Shown here: positions 47,485 through 55,773 of the stretch, piece after piece
Position numbering within the stretch: the stretch's first letter is position 1
Layout of the letters: every line of letters begins with the position of its first letter
Assembly: GCF_014193695.1 (NCBI RefSeq)
Contig: NZ_JACHZR010000001.1
Coordinates: 843,309-907,308, forward strand
From: Rhizobium sp. BK316
GTDB lineage: Bacteria > Pseudomonadota > Alphaproteobacteria > Rhizobiales > Rhizobiaceae
Reading direction: 5' to 3'
Length of the DNA: 64,000 bases
Translations under genes and position numbers: made by a program
Notes under the pieces: model-generated
What the model was told of the DNA's origin: nothing
The model's database searches: none
What the model saw: only the letters and a program-made list of their open reading frames with translations

Positions 47485-48480
47485 ATGAAACTTGCAAAGA
47501 CACTTGCAATCGGCGTGGCGTTTGCCGTCGCCATGATGGCTGGCGCGGCAAGCGCCAAGGACATCAAGATCGGCCTCGTCGTGAAGTCGCTCGGCAACGG
47601 CTTCTTCGACGCCGCCAACAAGGGTGCTCAGGAAGCAGCCAAGGAACTCGGCGGCGTGGAAGTGATCTACACCGGCCCGACGAGCACGACGGCCGAAGGC
47701 CAGATCGAAGTCATCAACTCGCTGATCGCTCAGGGCGTTGATGCCATCGCCATCTCGGCAAACGATCCGGACGCTGTCGTTCCGGCGCTGAAGAAGGCTG
47801 CCCAGCGCGGCATCAAGGTCATTTCCTGGGACTCTGGCGTTGCCCCTGAAGGTCGCATCCTGCAGCTCAACCCGTCTTCGAACGAGCTGATCGGCAAGAT
47901 GTGCCTGACGCTCGCCAAGGATCATCTCGACGGCGGCAAGGGTGACTTCGCCATCCTGTCGGCCACCACGACCTCGACCAACCAGAACATCTGGATCGAC
48001 CAGATGAAGAAGCAGCTCAAGGACTTCCCGGGCCTCAACCTCGTCACCACTGTCTACGGCGACGACCTCTCGGACAAGTCCTATCGTGAAGCCGAAGGCC
48101 TCCTGAAATCCAACCCGAACGTCAAGGTCATCGTCGCTCCGACGACGGTCGGCGTTCTGGCTGCTTCCAAGGTCGTCGAAGACAAGGGCCTGGTCGGCAA
48201 GGTCTACGTGACCGGTCTCGGCCTGCCGTCTGAAATGGCTGGCGCAATCAAGTCCGGCGCGACGAAGGAATTCGCCATCTGGAACCCGATCGACCTCGGC
48301 TATTCCGCAACCCAGATCGCCTATCACCTTGCAAAGGGTGATGCCGACGGCAAGCCGGGCAGCGAAATCGAAGCCGGCCGCATGGGCAAGATTAAGATTG
48401 GCGACAATGGCGAAGCCGCTATGGCCGACCCCTTCGTCTACAATGCCTCGAACATCGACCAGTTCTCCAAGGTCTTCTGA
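47485..48480 (+). CDS. rhaS: Rhamnose ABC importer, periplasmic binding protein RhaS
   Basis: 331 residues with a signal peptide (about 1-24, cleavage after ASA) and a type-I sugar-binding fold (IGLVVKSLGNGFFDAANKGAQEAA, AISANDPDAVVPALKKAAQ, WDSGVAPEGRI). Fits rhamnose-binding RhaS of R. leguminosarum; the gene order rhaR-rhaS-rhaT supports this. RBS GGGAGGACATGAC. A hairpin follows in the gap before rhaT. Confidence 0.93.
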   Translation: MKLAKTLAIGVAFAVAMMAGAASAKDIKIGLVVKSLGNGFFDAANKGAQEAAKELGGVEVIYTGPTSTTAEGQIEVINSLIAQGVDAIAISANDPDAVVPALKKAAQRGIKVISWDSGVAPEGRILQLNPSSNELIGKMCLTLAKDHLDGGKGDFAILSATTTSTNQNIWIDQMKKQLKDFPGLNLVTTVYGDDLSDKSYREAEGLLKSNPNVKVIVAPTTVGVLAASKVVEDKGLVGKVYVTGLGLPSEMAGAIKSGATKEFAIWNPIDLGYSATQIAYHLAKGDADGKPGSEIEAGRMGKIKIGDNGEAAMADPFVYNASNIDQFSKVF

Positions 48481-48503
48481 TTTCCAGAGATCATGAACGG
48501 ACA

Positions 48504-48524
48504 CCCGGCGGCTCTGCCGCCGGG
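48504..48524 (+). terminator. Hairpin between rhaS and rhaT
   Basis: A perfect 8-bp stem CCCGGCGG/CCGCCGGG (nine with the closing C-G pair), 24 bases after the rhaS stop, followed by CTTCTCTTTC. It should raise rhaS mRNA over the downstream genes. Confidence 0.65.
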
Positions 48525-48553
48525 CTTCTCTTTCGATGGTGGTAAGCTTGCTG

Positions 48554-50089
48554 ATGACCCCTGCCCTTCAATATCCCGTCACGGACCCAAAAGCCGACGA
48601 CGCAGCCGCCATTCTGGAAATGCGCGGCATCTCGCAGATCTTTCCGGGCGTGAAGGCGCTCGACAATGTCAGCATCGCGCTCTATCCCGGCAAGGTGACG
48701 GCACTGATCGGCGAAAACGGCGCCGGCAAGTCGACGCTCGTCAAGATCCTGACCGGCATCTATCGCCCGAACGAGGGCGAGATCATCGTCGACGGCAAGC
48801 CGGTGCATTTTGCGACGGCACAGGCCGCCATCGATGCCGGCGTGACCGCCATCCATCAGGAAACCGTGCTTTTCGACGAGCTTTCAGTTGCCGAAAACAT
48901 CTTCCTCGGCCATGCGCCGCGCACACGCTGGCGCACGATCGACTGGAGCGAGATGAACAGCCGCGCAAGAACGCTGCTGACTTCGCTCGAAAGCAATATC
49001 GATCCGACGATCCGCCTGAAGGACCTCTCGATTGCGCAGCGTCACCTTGTGGCGATCGCTCGCGCTTTGTCGATCGAGGCCCGCATCGTCATCATGGACG
49101 AACCGACAGCCGCCCTCTCGCGCAAGGAGATCGACGATCTCTTCCGCATCGTCGAGGGCCTGAAGGCGAGCGGCAAGGCGATCCTCTTCATCAGCCACAA
49201 ATTCGACGAGCTCTATGAGATCGCCGACAATTACGTCGTTTTCCGCGACGGCCGGGCCGTCGGTCACGGGAAGCTGAAAGAAACGCCGCAGGACGAAATC
49301 GTCCGCATGATGGTCGGTCGCGATGTCGAAAACGCCTTCCCGAAGATCGATGTCGCGATCGGCGGTCCGGTGCTCGAAGTCGACAAATACTGTCACCGCA
49401 CCGAGTTCCGCGACATCTCGCTGACGCTGCGAAAGGGCGAGATCCTCGGCATCTACGGCCTGATCGGCGCCGGACGTTCGGAGCTCGCCCAATCGCTCTT
49501 CGGCATCACCAGGCCGCTCTCCGGCAGGCTGTCACTTGAAGGCCGAGAGATTGCGATCAACTCGCCACATGACGCCATCCGCGCCGGCATCGTCTACGTG
49601 CCGGAAGAGCGCGGCCGTCACGGTCTGGCGTTGCCGATGCCGATCTACCAGAACATGACGCTTCCCTCTCTGGCGCGCACCTCGCGCAAGGGCTTCCTAC
49701 AGGCGGCGGAGGAATTCGCGCTCGCCCGCAAATATGCCGAGCGGCTGGACCTGCGTGCTGCCGCCCTATCCGTGCCGGTCGGCACGCTGTCGGGCGGCAA
49801 CCAGCAGAAGGTCGTCATCGGCAAGTGGCTTGCCACCATGCCCAAGGTCATCATCCTCGATGAGCCGACCAAGGGTATCGACATCGGCTCGAAGGCTGCC
49901 GTCCATGGCTTCATCAGCGAGCTTGCCGCCGAAGGCCTCTCCATCATCATGATCTCCTCCGAACTGCCCGAGATTATCGGCATGTCGGACCGCGTGCTCG
50001 TCATGAAGGAGGGCCTGTCGGCAGGGTTCTTCGAACGCGATCAGCTTTCGCCGGAAGCGCTGGTGCGCGCGGCGACCGGAAATGCATGA
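48554..50089 (+). CDS. rhaT: Rhamnose ABC importer, ATP-binding protein RhaT
   Basis: 511 residues, CUT2-type duplicated ATPase. The first half has Walker A GENGAGKST and Walker B IVIMDEPTAALS; in the second half Walker A is degenerate (GLIGAGRSE) but the signature LSGGNQQKV and Walker B VIILDEPTKGID are intact, the usual asymmetry for this class. Energises rhamnose uptake with RhaP and RhaQ. RBS before 48554 is weak (GGTGGTAAG); a start 18 bases upstream is possible. Confidence 0.93.
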   Translation: MTPALQYPVTDPKADDAAAILEMRGISQIFPGVKALDNVSIALYPGKVTALIGENGAGKSTLVKILTGIYRPNEGEIIVDGKPVHFATAQAAIDAGVTAIHQETVLFDELSVAENIFLGHAPRTRWRTIDWSEMNSRARTLLTSLESNIDPTIRLKDLSIAQRHLVAIARALSIEARIVIMDEPTAALSRKEIDDLFRIVEGLKASGKAILFISHKFDELYEIADNYVVFRDGRAVGHGKLKETPQDEIVRMMVGRDVENAFPKIDVAIGGPVLEVDKYCHRTEFRDISLTLRKGEILGIYGLIGAGRSELAQSLFGITRPLSGRLSLEGREIAINSPHDAIRAGIVYVPEERGRHGLALPMPIYQNMTLPSLARTSRKGFLQAAEEFALARKYAERLDLRAAALSVPVGTLSGGNQQKVVIGKWLATMPKVIILDEPTKGIDIGSKAAVHGFISELAAEGLSIIMISSELPEIIGMSDRVLVMKEGLSAGFFERDQLSPEALVRAATGNA

Positions 50090-50098
50090 GGTGACGGC

Positions 50099-51088
50099 AT
50101 GATGAGACTGATCAGAAAACGCGAAACTCTGCTCTTCGCCATCATCGTGGTGATGATCGCCGCCTTCTCGACGCGCGCTGCCGATTTCGCCACGCCGGAC
50201 AATCTTGCCGGCATCTTCAATGATACGGCAATCCTCATCATCCTGGCGCTCGCCCAGATGACGGTGATCCTGACGAAATCGATCGACCTTTCGGTCGCAG
50301 CCAACCTCGCCTTTACCGGCATGGCAATCGCGATGATGAACGCCGCCTTTCCCGGGCTGCCGCTCATCGTTCTCATTTTTGCAGCAGTCGTAATCGGCGC
50401 AGCCCTCGGTTCGATCAACGGCTTCCTCGTCTGGCGCCTCGAAATCCCGCCGATCGTCGTGACGCTCGGCACGCTCACCATCTATCGCGGCATGGCCTTC
50501 GTCCTGTCGGGTGGGGCCTGGGTCAATGCTCACCAGATGACGCCGACCTTCCTTGCTATTCCGCGCACGCCGATCCTCGGCCTGCCGGTACTGAGCTGGG
50601 TTGCGATCATCATCGTTGCGTTGATGTATATGTTGCTGCGCTACAGCCAGTTCGGCCGCTCGGCCTATGCAACCGGCGGCAACCCGACGGCCGCCGTCTA
50701 TGCCGGGATCGATACCGGCCGGACGAAGTTCCTGGCCTTCGTCCTCTCGGGCGCGCTCGCCGGTCTGTCCAGCTATCTCTGGGTCTCGCGTTATGCGGTC
50801 GCCTATGTCGATATCGCCAACGGCTTCGAGCTCGATAGCGTCGCGGCTTGCGTGATCGGCGGCATTTCGATTGCCGGCGGCGTTGGCTCGGTCGCCGGCA
50901 CGGTGCTTGGTGCGCTCTTCCTCGGCGTCATCAAGAATGCCCTGCCCGTCATCGGCATTTCGCCCTTCACGCAGATGGCGATCTCGGGAACCGTCATCAT
51001 CCTCGCCGTCGTCTTCAATGCCCGGCGCGAACGCAACCGGGGCCGCATCATCCTGCGGGATCGCGCAGCAGCGGAGGTCGCAGCATGA
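50099..51088 (+). CDS. rhaP: Rhamnose ABC importer, permease RhaP
   Basis: 329 residues with many membrane segments; the CUT2 permease blocks LIILALAQMTVILTKSIDLSVAANLAF and SYLWVSRYAVAYVDIANGFELDSVAACVIGG are present. GAGGTGACGGC before the ATG, nine bases after rhaT. Its stop overlaps the rhaQ start (ATGA). Forms the membrane channel with RhaQ. Confidence 0.92.
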   Translation: MMRLIRKRETLLFAIIVVMIAAFSTRAADFATPDNLAGIFNDTAILIILALAQMTVILTKSIDLSVAANLAFTGMAIAMMNAAFPGLPLIVLIFAAVVIGAALGSINGFLVWRLEIPPIVVTLGTLTIYRGMAFVLSGGAWVNAHQMTPTFLAIPRTPILGLPVLSWVAIIIVALMYMLLRYSQFGRSAYATGGNPTAAVYAGIDTGRTKFLAFVLSGALAGLSSYLWVSRYAVAYVDIANGFELDSVAACVIGGISIAGGVGSVAGTVLGALFLGVIKNALPVIGISPFTQMAISGTVIILAVVFNARRERNRGRIILRDRAAAEVAA

Positions 51089-52095
51089 GCGCCGTTTCTT
51101 CAACACCCGAAAAGCGCGTCATTCCTGATCGCCTCGGCACGCCCTTCAAGCGCATCATGTCGAGCTGGGAAGTGCTGCTCTTTTGGGTGGCCGTCCTGAT
51201 CTTCATCTTCAATTCCGTGGCGTCGCCCTACTTCCTCGATGCCTGGAACCTCTCGGACGCGACCTTCAATTTCACCGAAAAGGCAATGATCGCCTTTGCC
51301 ATGGCGCTGCTCGTCATATCAGGCGAAATCGACCTGTCGGTCGCCGCCATCATCGCGCTCGCTTCGACCGCGATGGGTGCAGCTGCACAAGTCGGCGTCG
51401 GCACGCCGGGCCTCGTTCTGATCGGCATCGGCACCGGGCTTATCTGCGGCGTCTTCAACGGTTTTCTCGTTTCAGTGCTGAAGCTGCCGTCGATCGTCGT
51501 CACGATCGGCACGATGAGCCTGTTTCGCGGCATCTCCTATATCGTGCTCGGCGACCAGGCCTATGGCAAATATCCGGCGGATTTCGCCTATTTCGGCCAG
51601 GGTTACGTCGTCTGGGTCTTCTCCTTCGAATTCGTACTGTTCATCGTGCTGGCGATCCTCTTTGCCATCCTGCTGCATGCGACGAATTTCGGCCGACAAG
51701 TCTATACGATCGGCAACAATGATTTCGCCGCCCGTTTCTCCGGCATTCCCGTCGAGCGCGTGAAATTCATCCTCTTCCTGCTGACCGGCGTGATGAGCGG
51801 TCTCGCCGCCGTCTGCCTGACCTCGCGCCTCGGCTCGACGCGTCCTTCGATCGCGCAAGGGTGGGAGCTCGAAGTCGTCACCATGGTCGTGCTCGGCGGT
51901 ATCTCGATCCTCGGCGGCTCCGGCACGATCGGCGGCGTCGTCATTGCCGCCTTCGTGATGGGCCTCGTCACCTTCGGCCTCGGCCTGTTGAACGTGCCCG
52001 GCATCGTCATGTCAATCTTCATCGGCCTGCTTTTGATCATCACCATCGCGATCCCGATCATCGCCCGCCGCATCAAAGCCATGAGCGCCAAATGA
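51085..52095 (+). CDS. rhaQ: Rhamnose ABC importer, permease RhaQ
   Basis: 336 residues, second CUT2 permease, with [21 protein letters not shown] and [20 protein letters not shown], then [28 protein letters not shown]. It begins at the ATG of an ATGA overlap with rhaP and ends in an ATGA overlap with rhaU. Longer upstream frames are within rhaP in another frame. Confidence 0.92.
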   Translation: MSAVSSTPEKRVIPDRLGTPFKRIMSSWEVLLFWVAVLIFIFNSVASPYFLDAWNLSDATFNFTEKAMIAFAMALLVISGEIDLSVAAIIALASTAMGAAAQVGVGTPGLVLIGIGTGLICGVFNGFLVSVLKLPSIVVTIGTMSLFRGISYIVLGDQAYGKYPADFAYFGQGYVVWVFSFEFVLFIVLAILFAILLHATNFGRQVYTIGNNDFAARFSGIPVERVKFILFLLTGVMSGLAAVCLTSRLGSTRPSIAQGWELEVVTMVVLGGISILGGSGTIGGVVIAAFVMGLVTFGLGLLNVPGIVMSIFIGLLLIITIAIPIIARRIKAMSAK

Positions 52096-52412
52096 CCCTG
52101 GAAAAATACGCCTTCAAGATGAAGCTCAATCCCGGCATGGAGGCCGAATATCGCAGGCGGCATGACGAGATCTGGCCGGAACTGGTCGATCTCCTGCACA
52201 AGTCGGGCGCCAGCGACTATTCCATCCATCTCGACCGCGAGACCAATACGCTTTTCGGCGTGCTGACACGCCCGAAAGACCACACCATGGCGAGCCTGCC
52301 CGAACATCCCGTCATGAAGAAGTGGTGGGCGCATATGGGCGACATCATGGAAACCAATCCGGATAATTCGCCAGTTCAAAGCGACCTCGTCACCGTCTTC
52401 CATATGCCATGA
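52092..52412 (+). CDS. rhaU: L-rhamnose mutarotase RhaU
   Basis: 106 residues, close to the family length. [57 protein letters not shown] and a C-terminal [17 protein letters not shown] match the rhamnose mutarotase family, which interconverts rhamnose anomers. Start and stop both overlap neighbours by four bases (ATGA), so it is translated with rhaQ and rhaK. Confidence 0.95.
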   Translation: MTLEKYAFKMKLNPGMEAEYRRRHDEIWPELVDLLHKSGASDYSIHLDRETNTLFGVLTRPKDHTMASLPEHPVMKKWWAHMGDIMETNPDNSPVQSDLVTVFHMP

Positions 52413-53776
52413 GTGACTATCGCCACATCGCCGTTCTCGACATCGGCAAGACCAACGCCAAGGTCGTCGTGCTGGACAGCGCGACGGGCGCTGAAATCGC
52501 CGTTCGCAAGCAGCCGAACACCGTCATACGCGATGGTCTCTATCCGCATTACGATATCGAAACCCTCTGGAATTTCGCGCTGGCCTCACTCAAGGCCTTC
52601 GCCAGGGAGCCGGGCTTCGACGCGATCTCGATCACCACCCATGGGGCAGCTGCCGCCCTGCTCGATGCAAATGGCAAACTTGCCATGCCTGTCATCGATT
52701 ACGAGCATGAATATCCGCAGGGCATCCGCGACGCCTACGACGCGCTCCGTCCGCCCTTTACCGAGACATTCTCGCCACGCCTATCGATGGGGCTGAATGT
52801 CGGCGCACAGCTGCACTATCAAAAGACCGCCTTTCCGGACGCGTTCGCCAAAGTCGCAAACATCCTTACCTATGCACAATACTGGTCCGCACGGCTGACC
52901 GGTGTCGCGGCAAACGAGGCGACCTCGCTCGGCTGTCACACCGATCTCTGGAACCCGAAAACCGGCGCTTATTCCTCGCTGGTCGACACGCTGGCCATTC
53001 GCGCCCGGATGGCGCCGATCCGTTCGGCTTTCGATGCGCTTGGTCCAGTCCTGCCCGAGATCGCCGATGAAATTGGGCTTTCCGTGCCCGTCTATTGCGG
53101 TATCCATGATTCAAATGCCTCGCTGCTGCCGCATCTCGTCGGCCGTGAGGCACCCTTCGCCGTCGTCTCGACCGGTACATGGGTGATCAATTTCGGCGTC
53201 GGCGGCGATCTCGACCACCTCGACGCGAAGCGCGATGCGCTTGCCAATGTCGACGCCTATGGCCGCGCCGTGCCGTCGTCCCGTTTCATGGGCGGTCGCG
53301 AATTCGAGATTCTCTCAACGGAAATCGGTGAGGTCAGCGATGCCGCGGCACGAGCTGCCGTCGCCGATGTCATCGCCAAGGGTATCATGCTGCTGCCGAA
53401 CGTGGCGCCTGGTTCCGGTCCCTTCCCCGGCAAGGTCAGCCGCTGGGTGGGTGTGGAGGGCGCCAGCCGCCAAGAGCGATATGCCGCGGTCTGCCTCTAT
53501 CTGGCGCTGATGACACAGGCCTGTCTCGGGCTGATCGGCGCGAAAGGCCCTGTTATCGTCGAAGGTCCGTTCGCGCTGAACGAGGCCTACTTGTTCCTGC
53601 TTTCCGCGTTGACCGGCCGGGACACGATGGCGCTGCCGGGCTCGACGGGCACGAGCCAGGGTGCCGCGCTGCTTGCCGGCATCAGACCCGTCTCCGGCGC
53701 GGAAAGACATTTCGCACCCTCGGCCATCCCAGGGCTTTCCGACTATCGGGAGCATTGGTACGCCGCGATGGAATAA
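52409..53776 (+). CDS. rhaK: L-rhamnulokinase-type FGGY kinase RhaK
   Basis: 455 residues of the FGGY sugar-kinase family: phosphate motif [16 protein letters not shown], substrate region [17 protein letters not shown], and the second-domain block [15 protein letters not shown], then [18 protein letters not shown]. In R. leguminosarum this kinase is needed for rhamnose transport as well as catabolism. Last gene of the rha transport operon (ATGA overlap with rhaU). It phosphorylates L-rhamnulose, though a direct action on rhamnose has been discussed. Confidence 0.92.
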   Translation: MSDYRHIAVLDIGKTNAKVVVLDSATGAEIAVRKQPNTVIRDGLYPHYDIETLWNFALASLKAFAREPGFDAISITTHGAAAALLDANGKLAMPVIDYEHEYPQGIRDAYDALRPPFTETFSPRLSMGLNVGAQLHYQKTAFPDAFAKVANILTYAQYWSARLTGVAANEATSLGCHTDLWNPKTGAYSSLVDTLAIRARMAPIRSAFDALGPVLPEIADEIGLSVPVYCGIHDSNASLLPHLVGREAPFAVVSTGTWVINFGVGGDLDHLDAKRDALANVDAYGRAVPSSRFMGGREFEILSTEIGEVSDAAARAAVADVIAKGIMLLPNVAPGSGPFPGKVSRWVGVEGASRQERYAAVCLYLALMTQACLGLIGAKGPVIVEGPFALNEAYLFLLSALTGRDTMALPGSTGTSQGAALLAGIRPVSGAERHFAPSAIPGLSDYREHWYAAME

Positions 53777-53854
53777 CAGTCTTTCCAACAGCGCCCTTGC
53801 TCAGACCGGCTGCGCCGTTACTGTGGCACCTCTCGATTTGATGAAGGGGACAGC

Positions 53855-54610
53855 ATGACTGAATCATTCGACCCGCGGGCGCTGGCCGCCAAGCTTTACA
53901 GCCTGCGTCAGGACGGAAAGCAGGAGCCGACGAGCGCCTTTCCGCTGCCGAACGATTTTCACCAGGGCATGGAAGCGCAGAATTTCCTGAAGGCCGGCGA
54001 AGCTGTCGCCAGCAATGCCTGGAAGGTTACGGCCTCCCCTGAGGGCCAGCCGGTTACTGCGCCCCTCCATCCCTATGCCGAAGCCGTCTCCGGCGCGACG
54101 ATCCCCTGGTATCCGGGCATGAAATTCGAAGCCGAAATTGCGGTGCGCTTCGGCAAGGACCTACCGTATCGCAAGGGCGCACCTTACAGCCGCGCCGAAG
54201 TTCTGGATGCGATTTCCACCGCCTATCTCGGTGCCGAACTGCTCGTCACTGCGGTCAAGGAAAGCGGCGCCGTCTCCTTCCTCCTCTTCCTCGCAGACCG
54301 TCTCGGCAATAGCGGCTATGTGCTCGGCCCGACCATTGCGAAGAGCTTTATCGATACGGCCGCAAGCACGCCGGTGAAGGTCACCCATGGCAGCAAGGTG
54401 ATCTATGATGGCCTTGCCAAGCATCCGAAGGGCGACGTCCTGTTCTGGCTCCTCGACTACGTCAACGACCCGCTGCGGCCGGAAGATTCGCTGAAGTCAG
54501 GCGCGCTCGTCACCACGGGTACGCTCAGCGGCGCCGTCGAACTCACCGAACCCGGCGAGATCGATATCCACTTCGGCGACAGCGCGCGGCTGACCTTGTC
54601 CGTCGTCTGA
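53855..54610 (+). CDS. 2-keto-4-pentenoate hydratase-family (MhpD-like) protein
   Basis: 251 residues with the fumarylacetoacetate-hydrolase-like/MhpD pattern: AKLYSLRQDGKQEPTSAFPL, VSGATIPWYPGMKFEAEIAVRFGKDLP with metal-binding acidic residues, and DPLRPEDSLKSGALVTTGTL in the last third. Family members hydrate 2-hydroxypentadienoate or decarboxylate oxalocrotonate in meta-cleavage pathways; no other gene of such a pathway is nearby. It lies 78 bases after rhaK, so co-transcription is possible but unproven. Confidence 0.8.
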   Translation: MTESFDPRALAAKLYSLRQDGKQEPTSAFPLPNDFHQGMEAQNFLKAGEAVASNAWKVTASPEGQPVTAPLHPYAEAVSGATIPWYPGMKFEAEIAVRFGKDLPYRKGAPYSRAEVLDAISTAYLGAELLVTAVKESGAVSFLLFLADRLGNSGYVLGPTIAKSFIDTAASTPVKVTHGSKVIYDGLAKHPKGDVLFWLLDYVNDPLRPEDSLKSGALVTTGTLSGAVELTEPGEIDIHFGDSARLTLSVV

Positions 54611-54666
54611 TATCGGCTTTTCGCACAGCGAATCCGGGTGATTGTCATACCGCTCTGCCTCCTGTA

Positions 54667-54682
54667 TTAAACTTGAGTTTCA
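54667..54682 (+). promoter_or_regulatory. Shared 16-base motif upstream of the AraC gene
   Basis: TTAAACTTGAGTTTCA, 38 bases before the GTG start, contains the dyad AAACT-TG-AGTTT. It matches the sequence upstream of fhuA at 13 of 16 positions. Candidate iron- or siderophore-responsive site. Confidence 0.4.
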
Positions 54683-54720
54683 TACGAAGGTTTATTCTGG
54701 CCATCTGGCCGGAGGCGGAA

Positions 54721-55611
54721 GTGGGAATGACATTTCAACCGCGCATGCAGAACAAGATTCACGGTTTTTCCGTCACCAAAGGCGTCAATCGCCGGGTGTG
54801 GAACGGCATCGTGGCCGATGTCTGGGATGTCGAATGCGCCTCCCATTGCGGCGGCTACTACGTATCGCAAGACCCGCGGCTTTTCATCCTCCTCGAAAAG
54901 CGCGGGCCTGGCAATTCGCGGGTGAAGCTCTCGCCGCGTGCCCATGGCACAGTGCAGGACACCGAAAAACGGCCGATCTCCTATGTTCCGGCCGACATGG
55001 AGGTCTGGGCCGATCTGGTGGACGTGCATTCCGTGCGCCATCTCGACATCCATTTCGATGTCGAGACCATCAGCCGAAGGCTCGGCGACGAGCTCGATCC
55101 GCAGCGCCTCGCCAATGCGCAACTGCAGTTTTCCGACGAGCGCGTGCTGTCGCTTGCCCAGTTGATCGCCGCCGAATGCGCTAATCCGCAGCCGCTCCAT
55201 GATCTCTATGGCGACGGCCTGGCGCTCTCCCTCATCATCGATGTGTTGAAGCTCACTCAGGTACAGCCGCGCAAGCGCAGCAAGCTTGCCGCCTGGCAAT
55301 TGCGCCGTGCCATCGAATTCATCGAGGAAAATTGCCTGCGCAATATCCGCCTCGAAGAAGTGGCGGCGGTCACCGGCCTGTCGCAATCGCATTTCAGTCA
55401 CGCCTTCAAGGCGTCCACCGGCGTGGCACCGCATCAATACCAGACCAACGCTCGCCTCGAGCGCGCAAAACATCTGCTGGTCGGGAGCGAATATCCTCTG
55501 ACGACCATCGCGGTGGAAACCGGCTTTGCCGATCAGGCCCATTTCACCCGCGTCTTCCGCAAGAATTTGGGTACCACGCCGGCGAACTGGAAGAAGGCGC
55601 AGATTGCCTAA
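54721..55611 (+). CDS. AraC-family regulator of siderophore uptake
   Basis: 296 residues: an N-terminal ligand-binding half (about 1-180) and a C-terminal double helix-turn-helix (about 195-290: IRLEEVAAVTGLSQSHFSHAFK and LTTIAVETGFADQAHFTRVFRKNLGTTPANWKK). It lies directly upstream of fhuA in the same direction, so a role as activator in response to iron limitation or a ferric hydroxamate is likely. A GTG at 54721 has GGAGG five bases upstream; an ATG six bases later is possible. A longer frame without RBS is less likely. Confidence 0.85.
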   Translation: MGMTFQPRMQNKIHGFSVTKGVNRRVWNGIVADVWDVECASHCGGYYVSQDPRLFILLEKRGPGNSRVKLSPRAHGTVQDTEKRPISYVPADMEVWADLVDVHSVRHLDIHFDVETISRRLGDELDPQRLANAQLQFSDERVLSLAQLIAAECANPQPLHDLYGDGLALSLIIDVLKLTQVQPRKRSKLAAWQLRRAIEFIEENCLRNIRLEEVAAVTGLSQSHFSHAFKASTGVAPHQYQTNARLERAKHLLVGSEYPLTTIAVETGFADQAHFTRVFRKNLGTTPANWKKAQIA

Positions 55612-55696
55612 TTGCAACACGTCTGAACGTTTGCTCACAGCACGGAAAATTACCCAAGAACGTTCAATTTCCACTCGATCGCGACAATCCGGCCAA

Positions 55697-55712
55697 TTAA
55701 AATTGAGTTAAA
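55697..55712 (+). promoter_or_regulatory. Shared 16-base motif upstream of fhuA
   Basis: TTAAAATTGAGTTAAA, 61 bases before the fhuA start, matches the AraC upstream motif at 13 of 16 positions. Either the AraC protein or an iron regulator may bind it. Confidence 0.4.
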
Positions 55713-55773
55713 CACTCGACTTATTCAAGGCCATACCGTGGCAAGCGAGGCCGCGGCACGAGTGGGGTAAATC

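Noticed and set aside
49766..51106. 446-codon minus frame over rhaT and rhaP
   Set aside because: Highly charged low-complexity translation, antisense to two conserved transport genes.
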